Assembly: GCA_023079485.1 (NCBI GenBank)
Contig: CM041083.1
Span: 104,423,054-104,487,053, forward strand
Reading direction: 5' to 3'
Length of the DNA stretch: 64,000 nucleotides
Source of the DNA: Archilochus colubris
Taxonomy: Eukaryota > Chordata > Aves > Apodiformes > Trochilidae
In this document: positions 23,291 to 34,003 of the stretch, in pieces
Layout: each line of letters begins with the position of its first letter
Position numbering within the stretch: the stretch's first letter is position 1
Translations under genes and position numbers: made by a program
Notes under the pieces: model-generated
The model's database searches: none
Seen by the model: only the letters and a program-made list of their open reading frames with translations
What the model was told of the DNA's origin: nothing

Positions 23291-26200
23291 GTGTGTTAAC
23301 TTTACTTTGTCCTGATGGGATCCAACAAGAACCTCCACGTTTCTGCCCTTCAGAATGTGAGAACTCCAAACACTTACTTTTTTATATGGTGAATACCAAA
23401 GCTTGTCTTGACTTCAGTGCAAATAAGTCAAATTTGATACTTGACTACAAGAGCAGACTTGGAGTTGGGAGTCAGTTCTATCTAGAAAGGAAAACAATAA
23501 AAGATATTTAAAAAATAATCTTGTAATTCACTGTCATATTTATCTGGTTAAATAAAATACGTAGAATTTTTAGGGAAATAGTAGGAATTACTTTTTTTTC
23601 CCCCCACACAACACTCCATCAGGCATGTGAGAGATTGGTTTTAATATGATGGTTTTGGCTTTCAGGATGTCATTTGCAGTGGACAGGCCCTTTAGGGAAT
23701 TTTTGTTCGTTGTAGGATTTTTCGTTGGACTCTTTCTATTTGTCCCATCATTTTGAGTACCTAAGCACTTAAACAGAAAACCTATTTTTACAAGGAGGCC
23801 CAAAACAATACATTGATGGCTCTCTAGGTACAAATTTTGCATTTTACCATTTTAGTATTCACACACTGTTTTTATGTATTGTTCTATCACATAGACTTTC
23901 AGATGAAAAATCTCCCACTGAATGATTGAGTAGTAATTTGCATTAAGGGGCTCCTTTTGTCTGTTCTGATTAGAAGTAACACTTCTCTAGCTGAAAGTGT
24001 GTCTTGCCATGACAGTTACATATGATGAACAATCTTGGTTTTTTTGCAAAGTCTCAGGACATCATACCATCAGTGCATTTTAAATAGGAGTTTAGCTAGC
24101 ATTATTCATGCAGATATTAATTTTTTTTTTTTACACAAGTTTTTTTGTTTGCCATCTCAGTCCTAACACCCTTTCATTTGCATAGCAGGGAATGGAAAGC
24201 AAACATTTTGTTCAAGTGGACGATGTCTCAAGATCAGATGAGAGGAGTGAGAGCAGAATATAAACACCCAGTTTTGGTGACTTGTTTTTTTATGATACCA
24301 GTAGGAAAACTATTCAGAATCTGTGAAGGATACAAAATAGTGGAGATAATTCTACATCCTGCAGCTGCTGGGTGCTGTGAGCTGTGTAGTATTGAAGCCA
24401 CCTGCAGTCAAGGTGGAGCATGTGCTACAGACCCAAGCTCTGGAAGAGCCTCCCCGGTTTGCTCCTGTGAGCTCTTACAAGATATTCTTACAAGAAAAAC
24501 AGCTCTATTCATCATTTCTAGGATCCAACAAAATAATATTTCCATGAAAATTTGTTGCTGCAGCTCTTGATGGAGGCAAGAACATGCAGATAATTTACTT
24601 GCTGATACTGACTGGGAGATGCCTGCAATCCTCTTTATTACAATCATCTGGTAAAGTTTATACTGCACCCAAAGGATGTGCATGGCACAACTCAACCTGA
24701 AGGCCAGGCTGTCCTATTCAAGCAGTACAACACTGCAGAGGTTTGGACCTGTTCATGTTAACTGCTGTGAATTACTAGATCTTCAATCCTTAGTGGGCAA
24801 GTGCTTCACACTCAGAATCACTACACTCCCTTGCCTTTGGGCACCATGCAATTCTCCTGCCTGGTGTGTTCAGCCAATGTGACAAACTTAGGAGGTATAA
24901 TTGAAGGGTAAATGTGTTTTTTTAAAAGGCTTCTCATTAAATTATAGAATAAGTTCATCGTAAAAACACCGGTCCTGCCTAGGCTCACACTGCAGCATCT
25001 ACTGCAGTCAAAATCCTACCTTTTTTCTTTTTTTCTTTATTTTCCCCTTTCCCCCCCCTGAGTAAAGTTGCAGGAAAGTTGTGGCTTATCAGGCTCATAT
25101 TTCTCACAAATCATGTTTCTTATTTGGCAGTTCTGCTGAAAGCACCTGACAACCCTCAGCATGAAATTTGTTTTTGTATCAAATTTGTCTATCCTTGGTT
25201 TTACAGGTTGTCCTTGCCTACTATTTCTATGCAAATTGAGAGAGTTTGACATGCTTTGTAGTTGCACCAGCAAGGGATCACATCACATTCTGGCAAACTC
25301 TGAGGGTTTTCCTTCAGTCACGTTGAACACCATCTGCAAGGAGAGAAACTGATTCTTTGTTAAACCACAAGAACATGACTTAATTTTTTTGACATTTTGT
25401 CCATTGAGGACCCCAGTAGTTTTGGGCAGTTTTGTTGTAAAGCCTACAGCTTGTCTTGTCAGTTTCACCAACTGCAGCAACTTTTTTTGTGCAGGTAAAG
25501 GGAGCAGACCAACAGGCCAACTTCTTCATGGATGTCTCATTTCAAAATATCTAAGTCTAAACTTACTTTGTCCCTGCTCATGCAGCCTAAAGGAAGACAT
25601 CAAGTGTAACATAGTTTCACCCAGGTTTAAAAATACTTGCACAGTCTTATTAATGTAGAAGACATTCCTGTTATAGCAAGTAAATCTGTTTGCTTTATTT
25701 AAGGTTTGCTGAATCAAAGTTTAAGATAGTATAATAAACCTTCTAAGGAAATATTATTATGGAATGAAAAGGAATTAATCTATTTCAGCTGCTGTTTTGA
25801 GTCTCTATATTCCCAGTGCTTGAGCATTATAAGCCTTTTAATATACATCAGCCTACTCAAACAGTTTAAAAAAATTCTAAGAGAAAAAAAGAATTGCAGA
25901 TATTTTTCTTCTGATTTGCAGAACTGTTTGTGGCTTGTTACTGCACAGAACATTATTATGACCCTACTTTGGTATTTTATCTAAAATCTCTATCAGCGGG
26001 ATGCTCTTCTAATTAGAACAACTACAGGTCTTCTGAACTTGTATGAGCTGGGTGTCATGTAGAGAATAAAGTCAATAACATGAAGCTCCTCAGTAGTCCA
26101 TTATGCAACTTTAATGTTCTTTAAGCATTATTCATTCTTGTTGTGTTGTATGAGATGATTTAATAGAGATGTCATTAACCAATTAAAAAATTATGGGGAA

Positions 26201-26929
26201 ATTTATTTCATGGGGCATACCTACCTGGTGCATTTCAGGGCAATATCTATAAGGTATGTGGCAATTCAAAGCTCTAACCTCAAGAGCTAGAGAGTCATCT
26301 AGTTTCTGTGCTAAGTACTTGATATTACAGTGTCTATAATTGAGTTGTGGTATATTGAGATGATTTTTTCAAGTCTGACCTCTGTGGCTTAAACAGAGCT
26401 TTTCTTACCAGCTCAGATTTTAAATAGCTCTATTAAGATTTAAGACACACTAATTCTTGCCTTTTTTATAGTTTATGTGACTAATTAGGAAAATAACAAT
26501 AACATCAAAAATTTAGAAAATTCCAATGACTTGCAGGTTCTTAGGCTTGGTCTGGTTTAGTCTAACTTTCCCTTGTTTGTTATACAGTCAAAAGACATGT
26601 AAAAAAGTTCCTGGATCATTGGTATAATAAGTCTAAACTACTGTGATTTATATTTTGTTTAGTTGTAGTGATGGGTCCAGACAATTTCTCATAATTTTAT
26701 TTTTCTTATTAAAATAAAGCAATTTCTTCTTTCTTTCCTTCTAGTATCTCCTATTGCAGCTATTCAGTGAATTGCATTTCTGAATTTATTAGCTTTTTAA
26801 AGTCCAAAAATAGTTTCACTGTTTAGAAGTGATATTTTGGTGCAGAAACTAATATTGGTATGTTTGTTCTCAGCATTAATTTACAGCTTAAAAAAAATAG
26901 AATCTGAATTAATCTTTTTTTGAATTCAT
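23189..26929. other. Unique AT-rich DNA, no gene seen
   Basis: No gene or repeat family recognised. Overlapping open frames (up to 141 codons at 24145-24570) occur on both strands and show no recognisable domain or motif. Confidence 0.5.
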
Positions 26930-27077
26930 CCTCTGACCCCGAGGACAGTGACAGCTGCCTTTGCAGAGTATGGCATGAGCCTGCCTGCACGGGTGAGTGT
27001 GAGGCAAGCAGCAGCAACTGAAATAAATCTGAGTTGAGGGCAGGGCTCTGAAACCTCTGTGAGCTGCCAGCTCTGAG

Positions 27078-27347
27078 TTGGGAGTCATGATATTGACCCG
27101 GCAGAGGAAGACCATGCTCCCAGCACCCACCAGAATGGATGTGGGTACTCAGAGGGTGCCCCCACAGAGGGAGATGGCTATCCAGGCCACGGGCTTTTGG
27201 GAATGCCGCGGTCTTTTGATGGCAGCTGGGGACAGCTATGACCATGGCTGTGTCCTGTGTGAGCAGGTTGATGACCTCTCTGCTGGGTGGCAATGCTGCA
27301 GGATGATGCAGCTCAGGGAGGAAGTGAGCAAATTGAGGAGGATCTAT
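27078..27347 (+). pseudogene. CR1 ORF1 remnant, N-terminal part
   Basis: A 90-codon open frame. Near residues 57-65 it has CVLCEQVDDL, followed by a leucine/glutamate-rich LREEVSKLRRI segment that looks like a short coiled coil. Avian CR1 ORF1 proteins have the same order: a CxxC-type motif, QVDDL, then an LREEVERL-like coil. ORF1 proteins bind the element's RNA. The frame ends shortly after the coil while the family protein continues, so this is a truncated relic; the next homologous block is in another frame at 27728. The start codon shown is simply the first in-frame Met and is not known to be the ancestral one. Confidence 0.6.
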
Positions 27348-27727
27348 TGAGGGGAGTGAACTAGGTGTTTTCAAAGCCTGATTTCCACTAAAATGTCTCA
27401 TGAGACAAATCTCATTAGTGGAACACAGGAGCCCTTATTGCCTCAGGATTCCTTATCAACTCAGCAAGCTCCCCAGCCTTCCCAAGCTAACTTGCAGGAG
27501 CAGGGATGATGGGAACACTTCCCTGCCTGATGACTCAAACGGAGAAGTTGTGTCCCCTTAGGAACTACACCACCTCCAGTGCCCTTGCAGAATAGGAATG
27601 GGGCCCTGCAGGAGGAAATGGCTGGCAGCAGTGAGGGTACCTCACGTAGGCCAGAAGTGTCACCCAGGCCAGCTCACATGAGACCAAGAATCATATGAAG
27701 TCTGGAAAAAAAAAATAAAAATGAGTC

Positions 27728-28236
27728 ATCGTTGTGGTTGGCACTCTCTTGAGGGGGGCAGAGGGCCCAATATGCAGACTGGACCTGCTTTGTAGGGAAG
27801 TCTGTAGTCTCCCTGGAGCCGGGATAAAGGATGTTGTTAGGAATCTTTCCACCCTGGTAAGGACCTCAGACTTTTGGTCCAAAAGTATTAATATAAAAGT
27901 AGTACCCATTTTTGGTCTTTTAGATAGGTAGTGATGAGATGGTAACAAGATCATTCAAAACAATAAAGAGGGATTTCAGGACTCTGTGTCAAGTCATTAA
28001 GGGATCGGGAGTGCAGGTTGTGTTCTCCTCCTCTAATGAGAGCAAAGGATGAGAGTACTAAGAGGAAGAATCAGCAGGTTAATTCATGGCTCAGGGACTG
28101 GTGTCATCAGCAGAGCCTTGAGTTCTTCAGTCATGGGCTCCTTTACAAGACACCAGGCCTACTGGCATCAAAAGGAATGCAACTGTCCCAGAGGGGGAAA
28201 AGAATGCTGGGGCAGAAACTAATTGACAGGGTTTAA
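27728..28236 (+). pseudogene. CR1 ORF1 esterase-like (SGNH/GDSL) region, inactivated
   Basis: Two blocks match the esterase-like part of avian CR1 ORF1. The first (27734-27931) reads VGTLLRGAEGPICRLDLLCREV followed by CSLPGAGIKDVV; the second (28018-28236) has SWLRDWCHQQSLEFF, then LASKGMQLSQRGKRMLGQ. In functional copies the first block starts with a GDS nucleophile motif and the second carries a D-x-x-H acid/histidine pair just before LSQRGK. Here the GDS serine position reads Gly-Thr (27740-27745), apparently after loss of one codon. The D-x-x-H positions read Lys-Gly-Met-Gln (28171-28182). All three catalytic positions are therefore lost, and a frame break separates the blocks. The family role as a lipid-type esterase is known only by homology. 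Confidence 0.65.
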
Positions 28237-28419
28237 AAACAGATTTAAAGTGGGAAGGGTGTAAATTTGACCCTGTCAAAAATAAGATTGGGGAATCCAT
28301 GCCGGGGTTTGCAGGAGCGGTATGCTAGAGAAGAGTCTGTAGCCACCTCAGTTGAGACGGGGGATAGTGATATAACAGGAAACAAAAAGGTGAAGGTTTG
28401 GAAACCATCAAAATGCCCA

Positions 28420-28592
28420 GGGAGGCCCAGGCGGGAACTAGGGACTGTGCCAACTGAAAGATGTCCAAGATCATTAACCCATCTAAAGTGCATCTACACC
28501 AAAGCATGCAGCATGGGCAATAAACAAGGGGAGCTGGAAGCTCTGTTGAAGCAGGAAAGTTGTGACATAGTGGGCATCGCAGAAATGTGGTG
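28420..28592 (+). pseudogene. CR1 ORF2 endonuclease N-terminus, truncated by stop
   Basis: The frame reads through CIYTKACSMGNKQGELEALL, then KQESCDIVGIAEMW, and ends in TGA at 28591-28593. This is the start of the apurinic-type endonuclease of CR1 ORF2, where the family has a YTNARSMGNKQEEL-like block followed by DIVAITETWW. The Glu before MW matches the catalytic Glu of the ETWW motif. The second Trp of that motif is the stop codon (TGG to TGA). A later block near 28771-28785 retains the GDFN motif of the same nuclease in another frame. The enzyme nicks target DNA in target-primed reverse transcription; this copy cannot encode it. Confidence 0.75.
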
Positions 28593-28868
28593 AGATATCT
28601 CACAGGACTGGAGTGTCAGTACAGTCTGTTTGGTTCAGGATTAGGGCTAAGGCCAACAAGGCTGACATTGCTGTGAGAGTCTGCTAAAGACCTCCCAACC
28701 AAGGCAGAGAGGTAATGAACTCTTCTATAAATGCCTGAGTGGAATCTCACAGTCATTTATCCTTGTTCTTGTGGGGGACTTCAACTCCCTGACAACTGCT
28801 GGAGTTACAACACAGCAGAGAGGAAAGAGCACCGAAGGTTCCTGGAATGTGTTGAAGATAACTCCAGT

Positions 28869-28985
28869 AGATACAGCCTCTAGCTAGACTCTGTCCCATT
28901 GACCACAACTTTCTGATTTGTTTCCTTTGACCAGTTCAGTATCCACCACATCATCCAGACCACATTTCCTTAGTCCAGCAGAGAA
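28869..28985 (-). mobile_element. CR1 LINE fragment in opposite orientation
   Basis: Reverse complement of the CR1 reverse-transcriptase region: CTAGCTAGACTCTGTCCC, CATTGACCACAACTTTCTG, then CCAGTTCAGTATCCACC and TCATCCAGACCACATTTCC. It abuts the plus-strand CR1 directly, with no unique DNA between. It stops at about 28985. Confidence 0.8.
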
Positions 28986-30592
28986 AATAGCTCCATTCTG
29001 TTTTTACTTTGTCACCTTATTGGTATCTTGTCTTGTTTTGTTTGTCATGTGTAAATCTAATTTATTTAAACATTATATTTAAGGTCAAATTAATCAAGTT
29101 GCAGGAGTTAAAATTTACTGCATTGAATTCAATTAGTGGAGTCTTTCCCACAAATAAATTGTATCAAATGTTACTGTTGTGCCTTAAGTGTCAGAAGCTG
29201 TCAAATGGAAGTCATTAAATAGGATAACAGTTTAATGACTTTCTTTTCTTTTTGGACAGTGGAAAAACAACAAAGTGTTAGTTTATTTGCATAATTGCCA
29301 TCATGTATATGTTGGGGTTTTTTTGTCTACACTACTTTCCCTTAGTCATTTCAGTCGAAACCTGAAAAATCTACTGGAAGTGGTATAACTTGGAAACTGG
29401 AGTGAACAGCTTGTATGGCACAACACATCAATGGGCAGTACAGATCATCTTTGGTCTGTCAAGGTTGTTTGTCCATGTCTACCTGAATCCCATTCACTCT
29501 TTATTAATCAGAAGAGACATTTCTAATTAATTTCCTTTTTTTTTCATCTCTGCTCCCTTTTCTATATACTAAGAGCATATAAAAAAATGAAATGTGTAAG
29601 GAAGCAGACATTTGCTTTTGAACAACAGCTTGTCAATCAGTGAGAACAAACACAGCTGCCCAAGTGTTTTTATATGCAATGCTATGTTACATGGGTATGG
29701 CATGTTTCTTTTCTTTTTTGTATCTGAGAAAATCACTTATATTCTCATGTATACATATGGAGAGTTTATTTTAAAGAGGAAAATCCTGATCTCATTCTTG
29801 TGTGCTTAGGGGCATGTTGTACAATGCAGGAAAGAATATCAGAAGCTAGGCTGTAGAGTGAATAATATGATTGAAAATTTCCTATCATAAGGTCTATATC
29901 TCAAATCATTCATTGAGCCTTCAGGTAATTTGGTAATTCAAAATCATTAAAGATTCTGCTTTAAGGAAATATAATCCATAATTTTTAAGAGTGTTCAGTG
30001 TAGGCAATCTAGATAACTAAGTACATAACTTTATAGGCAGTTATTTCATTTCTGCCTGTATAAGAGAAAAAATTTTTCATTGAAGCTGAAGTCTAACAGT
30101 ACATAAGCATAACTTTGTCTTCATAATTCTGTGAAAAAACAAAGTTTATTATCCATATTTTGAGCAAAGGCAGTTCAAAATACTCTAGCAAGTTTTAAGA
30201 GGAATGCAAAAGCAAACAAAAAAACCCCTACTAAATAGCACAAAGCTCATAATAAAAGAGGATAATGTCTTCCTTTAACAGATAACTTAATCAACTTCTG
30301 GTTATACTTTTATGCATCAGTTACACATTCTATACTTGTCATAAAAACATAAGAAAACAAAGCCACAACACACTGAAAGTTCCATCCATTGTTCTGATTT
30401 ATATCACACTTTGAGTAGTTAATGAATGTTGCAAAAGAAACAAAAGCACACAAAATATCACTTTTAATCCATAATAAATCTTACCTTTTAATGGGAAAAA
30501 GGAAAGGCTCTAAGACTTGAAAAGAAATTCTCCTTCTTATTTTGTACACTTAGAAAGTTATGATTCATTGCTCCTCCTTTTTTACTTTGCAA
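28986..30592. other. Unique AT-rich DNA, no gene seen
   Basis: No gene, RNA or repeat family recognised. Confidence 0.5.
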
Positions 30593-30599
30593 GGCTATT
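30593..30599. repeat. Flanking direct repeat, left copy (GGCTATT)
   Basis: Identical to 31313-31319; probably the target-site duplication of the LTR between them. Confidence 0.6.
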
Positions 30600-31312
30600 A
30601 TGGTCCAGGGTAACATAAAAATTTATTTTGTTTTGGGTCCACAAGACAAAGTCCAACCATCAAAGCTTTTATTTGACAATTGGCACAAGCAAAATGATAG
30701 AACCAGGCAAAAGAGGGAGGGAGGAAAAGAAGATATAAGAGAAAGACAGAGAAGTGGGAGAAAAAAAGTAGAAGAAAGTGGGAAGAAAGAATGAGAGAGA
30801 GAGTCACCACAGGGGGTGGAGCTGCCCAGCGAGTTTCTTCAAGATGTCACTGATCCTGGACAGGGTCCGATGCGAGATGGTGGTGAGTCAGGAGATGACC
30901 AAGCGGCCACAGCCTGGACAGCCATATATACCCCCAAAGTTCCTTTGTTCCGAAGGAGCAGCTGTCAGTCAGCTGATGAAGCACTGGCATCAGAACCATT
31001 GCAGACAGGCTGCCTGGAGGGGGGGGAGCTTCTGCAGAAGGGTGCAGTCTTCCACCCACTCATCAGTTCTTATCTCCTTCCAGGTGTCCCCCCTGTTCCA
31101 TTCCAGCCCCGTCAGCCAGGTACATCAGCATCAATACAATCAAGGTGGCCTCCTCCATCCTGGCCAGGGTAATCATGCCTGGAAGGGCACCCTAGCATTG
31201 AAGGCTGGTCATCAGAAAAGGGGTGTCCACCCAGCCATTTGTTTTTATCTCTTTTTTGGGTGCCACCCCCTGCTCAGCTCTGGCCAGTCCAGGTACATTC
31301 CACCCTAGCCAG
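30600..31312 (-). mobile_element. Solo ERV LTR, about 713 bp, second type
   Basis: The ends are imperfect inverted repeats: TGGTCCAGGGT on the left and, read inward from the right, TGGCTAGGGT. The direct repeat GGCTATT flanks the element (30593-30599 and 31313-31319). Signals read on the minus strand: a TATATAT box as the reverse complement of 30924-30930, and AATAAA poly(A) signals as reverse complements of 30668-30673 and 30622-30627. A GA-rich tract at 30708-30802 lies downstream of the TATA box in transcriptional order. Family ends are TG...CA; here one extra base seems to sit outside each end, so the exact boundary is uncertain by 1-2 bp. Plus-strand frames of 118 and 176 codons across it are chance. 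Confidence 0.7.
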
Positions 31313-31319
31313 GGCTATT
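31313..31319. repeat. Flanking direct repeat, right copy (GGCTATT)
   Basis: Pairs with 30593-30599. Confidence 0.6.
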
Positions 31320-31729
31320 CACTTTAGAATTGTCCTTCTGAGGCAAATTCCAATCAATGAGATCATCAAACCTTCACAAAGGTTAATTTGCATTCTTCTT
31401 TATGTGCAAGAGTAGAGAGATTTCCTAAGAAGTAAAGTAATGCCAGGCAAATAAAATTATAAAACCATGAATAGTAGCATGGCAAAATAATACTTTCAGA
31501 TGTAAATGCCAAATTAACCGTAAAAGGGGGACTTAGATTTTAAAACAACTAATTGTTTTATAATATTTTGAATTAAATTCTTGCAGTTTGAATATTCTGT
31601 TAATCCAGATGAGCTATCTGCTTGCTTACTATGTGCACAGCTTAATTTTTTCAGTATTTCTCAAAGCAACAGGTTCTATTAATCAGAATTGCCTTTGCCT
31701 CAAATGACAACTGGCAAGTGGAATACTGG

Positions 31730-32215
31730 ACACTGGTCTCCTGATGAGCACAAAGACTGGAGTGTCTGATGAGGGGTCTTGCCCAGATAATCCATCAGTG
31801 AGCTGTCTCCTGCAGAAACTGGTTAGCAGCCACTGGGATAGGTAAAGGCTATCGCCAGAAAATAATATCCAGTGTGCTCACAATAAGAGGAAAAAATGTT
31901 GAAGAAGCAAATTCCTGAAACTTGCATCTACAATAGGCACTAGGAAACTCTGGGAGCATATAAAGAACAACAGTGTGTCCATTCTTTGCCACCTAAGACC
32001 AGACTGCTGGCCTGCCAAGGACCAGATCGCCACCCAGGAAGAAGAATGGTTGTGTGGGATCCTGGGGTGGTGATGCTCTTAATTCCCTCTCTCTCTCTTT
32101 CCCTCTCCCTCTCTTTCTGTCTCTTTCTCCAAACTTGCCAGATCATAACAGGTACTAAGACATGTCATTTGCTAGTAGTGATCTAATGTTAAACCACAAA
32201 ACCCCTCACATTAAT
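31730..32215 (+). mobile_element. Probable ERV LTR with TATA box and CT tract
   Basis: A TATAAAG box (31959-31965) in a GGAGCATATAAAG context is followed by a moderately GC-rich leader, TTAATTC, and a 46-base pyrimidine tract (32085-32130). An AAACCACAAAACCCC segment ending in CTCACA follows at about 32195-32210. This order is typical of avian ERV LTRs. I could not pair ends or a duplication, so the left limit is approximate and the call is tentative. Confidence 0.4.
32085..32130. repeat. CT-rich low-complexity tract
   Basis: Only C and T apart from one G. It probably belongs to the LTR-like sequence around it. Confidence 0.85.
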
Positions 32216-33836
32216 TTACCTGTTTCTTTTATATGGTTGTTAATTGTACTCTTATTGCTCAAATTAAACATGGATACATTAAGAAAAATGTACTATGTAA
32301 TAGCACTATATAATAGGCACTGTGTAATAGCAAGTCCAAGTACTTCTCTTTTTTTTATAAAATGCACATCAGAAGAATTCAAATTCTTTTCCAGCTACCT
32401 GAGAGCAGGTCTCCATGGTCTGTGGAGTGACCTGAACTAAATTAATATTTTGCAATAGGTCTTCCGTAAGTTTCTTAGCCATCTGTGTGCTCTGGGAGGA
32501 TATTCCTTGACAGATATATGTCTTATTCAGTCCCTTCTTACTACCAAAAATCCCTGGGAGAAAATGGATCTGTTGTGAAAAGAATAAGTAAGTATGTTAT
32601 TTATTTAACACACATTTCTCCAAGTAACACCACAATAAAGAATATGTCAGAAAAGGCACAAAAGATCCTCACAAAATATATTAAAAATTAGGCTAATGAT
32701 GCTGGTTTACTGTCCAAGGTACAGAATACCAAAAAATTTAAATACAATCTCTTGCCAAAGCTATGGGCCTATATTACGTTTTCACGAAGGAATAGTGAAC
32801 CAAAGTGGAATAAGCAAGGGGCAGTAAATAAAGAACTAGAGTTTATTCCTGGTTTTACTCATAAGTCATTGTGTGCTTTCAGGCAAAACATATTCAGTTA
32901 GATCTTAAAAAGCAGCTGCTGCTGTGAGTCACTGAAATGCCCTGTAAAAACATCACAATTGACTCAACTGGAGACTCGAAGTTGGAGTGCTCACACACAC
33001 CTCATACTTGATCTTCAAGAACTCTGGTGTTCATTTCTAAACCAAAGTTTTCAATGACTTCCTACAGTGGAGCAGTGATGTACTTATTCAAGTCTGAAAT
33101 GAATTTGTTCTTAAAAGTGTTTCTCCAATGGCTCTCCAATGGTTCTCCAGGGTTTTCTTGGGTAGTACTTAGCAGCCTCACACAAGTGAAGATGTGGTGG
33201 TAATGTGACTAGTTCACTAATGTTTGGATGTTGTTCTTTCATTTTGAAGGAAATACTTAGGAGGTTATGATTACTGTCTTTACAGCTACTGATAGTTCTA
33301 CCAGAATGCTGTAGCAGAACTCTGAGATTATTTGACTAAATGCATAGGCCTGAGGGCAATGTCCTTTTAGGTGCCATTTAGGAGGTCTCTGTTCAATGTC
33401 AAGTAGTCGACTTAAAGTCAGTGTTACTTTCACACAAACAGAGCTGTGTCTAAGGGTGATGGCGGTTTTTATAATTTTACCTTTTCCTAACTAGGATGTT
33501 AAGAAATACTTAAAATAAATTTAATTCTACTGGAATTATATTAATCTATTACTAGATAAGTTGGATTGCTTTCCTTGCATTTAAATTTGCAGTTACAAGT
33601 ACAGAAGCATAGCAACAAGATAATAGAATTTTTTAAAACTATGAAAAGTAATTCACCTGTCACTTTAGACATTCAAACAATGAGTACCACAGTACTGGAG
33701 AAATTAAAAGCACATAGTTACTTATGAAGGTGCACAACATGATTGCAAACTTTGGTTTATCTTCTTCCAAAATAGATGACAAATAAAATGGTTGATAACC
33801 CGTTTTTCATAAAGTCTGGGATAAGTATTGCAGCTA
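32216..33836. other. Unique AT-rich DNA, no gene seen
   Basis: No gene recognised. Three tandem copies of an 11-base CTCCAATGG-type unit lie at 33121-33154. Confidence 0.5.
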
Positions 33837-34003
33837 TATTTTGGAAGTGTTCAAGACATCCCTAGACATGTTCAAAAGACAGGTGGATGAAGAGCTACAG
33901 TGGGTGGTTTACTGATTACAGGTTTTGGGTGGACAGTTGCACTCAATGATCTTAGAGGTCTTTTCTAACCTTGATGGTTCTATGGTTCTATGATTCTATT
34001 CTA
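33837..34003 (+). mobile_element. CR1 LINE 3' end
   Basis: The 3' tail of a CR1: GGAAGTGTTCAAGACATCC, GACAGTTGCACTCAATGATC, TTAGAGGTCTTTTCTAACC, TTGATGGTTC, then the octamer end TTCTATGGTTCTATGATTC (degenerate ATTCTATG units). Strongly 5'-truncated and non-coding. Confidence 0.92.

Larger units (their letters stand above)
26930..28868 (+). mobile_element. CR1 LINE with ORF1 and 5' part of ORF2 (dead)
   Basis: The longest CR1 stretch with 5' content in the window. In order it shows a 5' region; an ORF1-like part with a CxxC..QVDDL...LREEV motif (27078-27347); a degenerate esterase-like region (27728-28236); and ORF2 beginning with the EEP-type endonuclease (about 28420-28592, with a further block near 28771-28785). 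Several stops and frameshifts separate the parts. The endonuclease lacks its middle, apparently deleted near 28620-28690. The reverse transcriptase and CR1 3' end are absent, because at about 28868 sequence in the opposite CR1 orientation begins. Most avian CR1 copies are short 3' pieces, so a copy keeping the 5' half is comparatively informative. Confidence 0.8.

Noticed and set aside
26823..27401. 192-codon minus-strand frame, the longest in the window
   Set aside because: It lies antisense over CR1 5'/ORF1 sequence, so it is a shadow of the LINE on the plus strand.
30778..31308. 176-codon plus-strand frame
   Set aside because: It runs antisense through a solo LTR whose signals read on the minus strand; it is a chance frame in GC-richer sequence.
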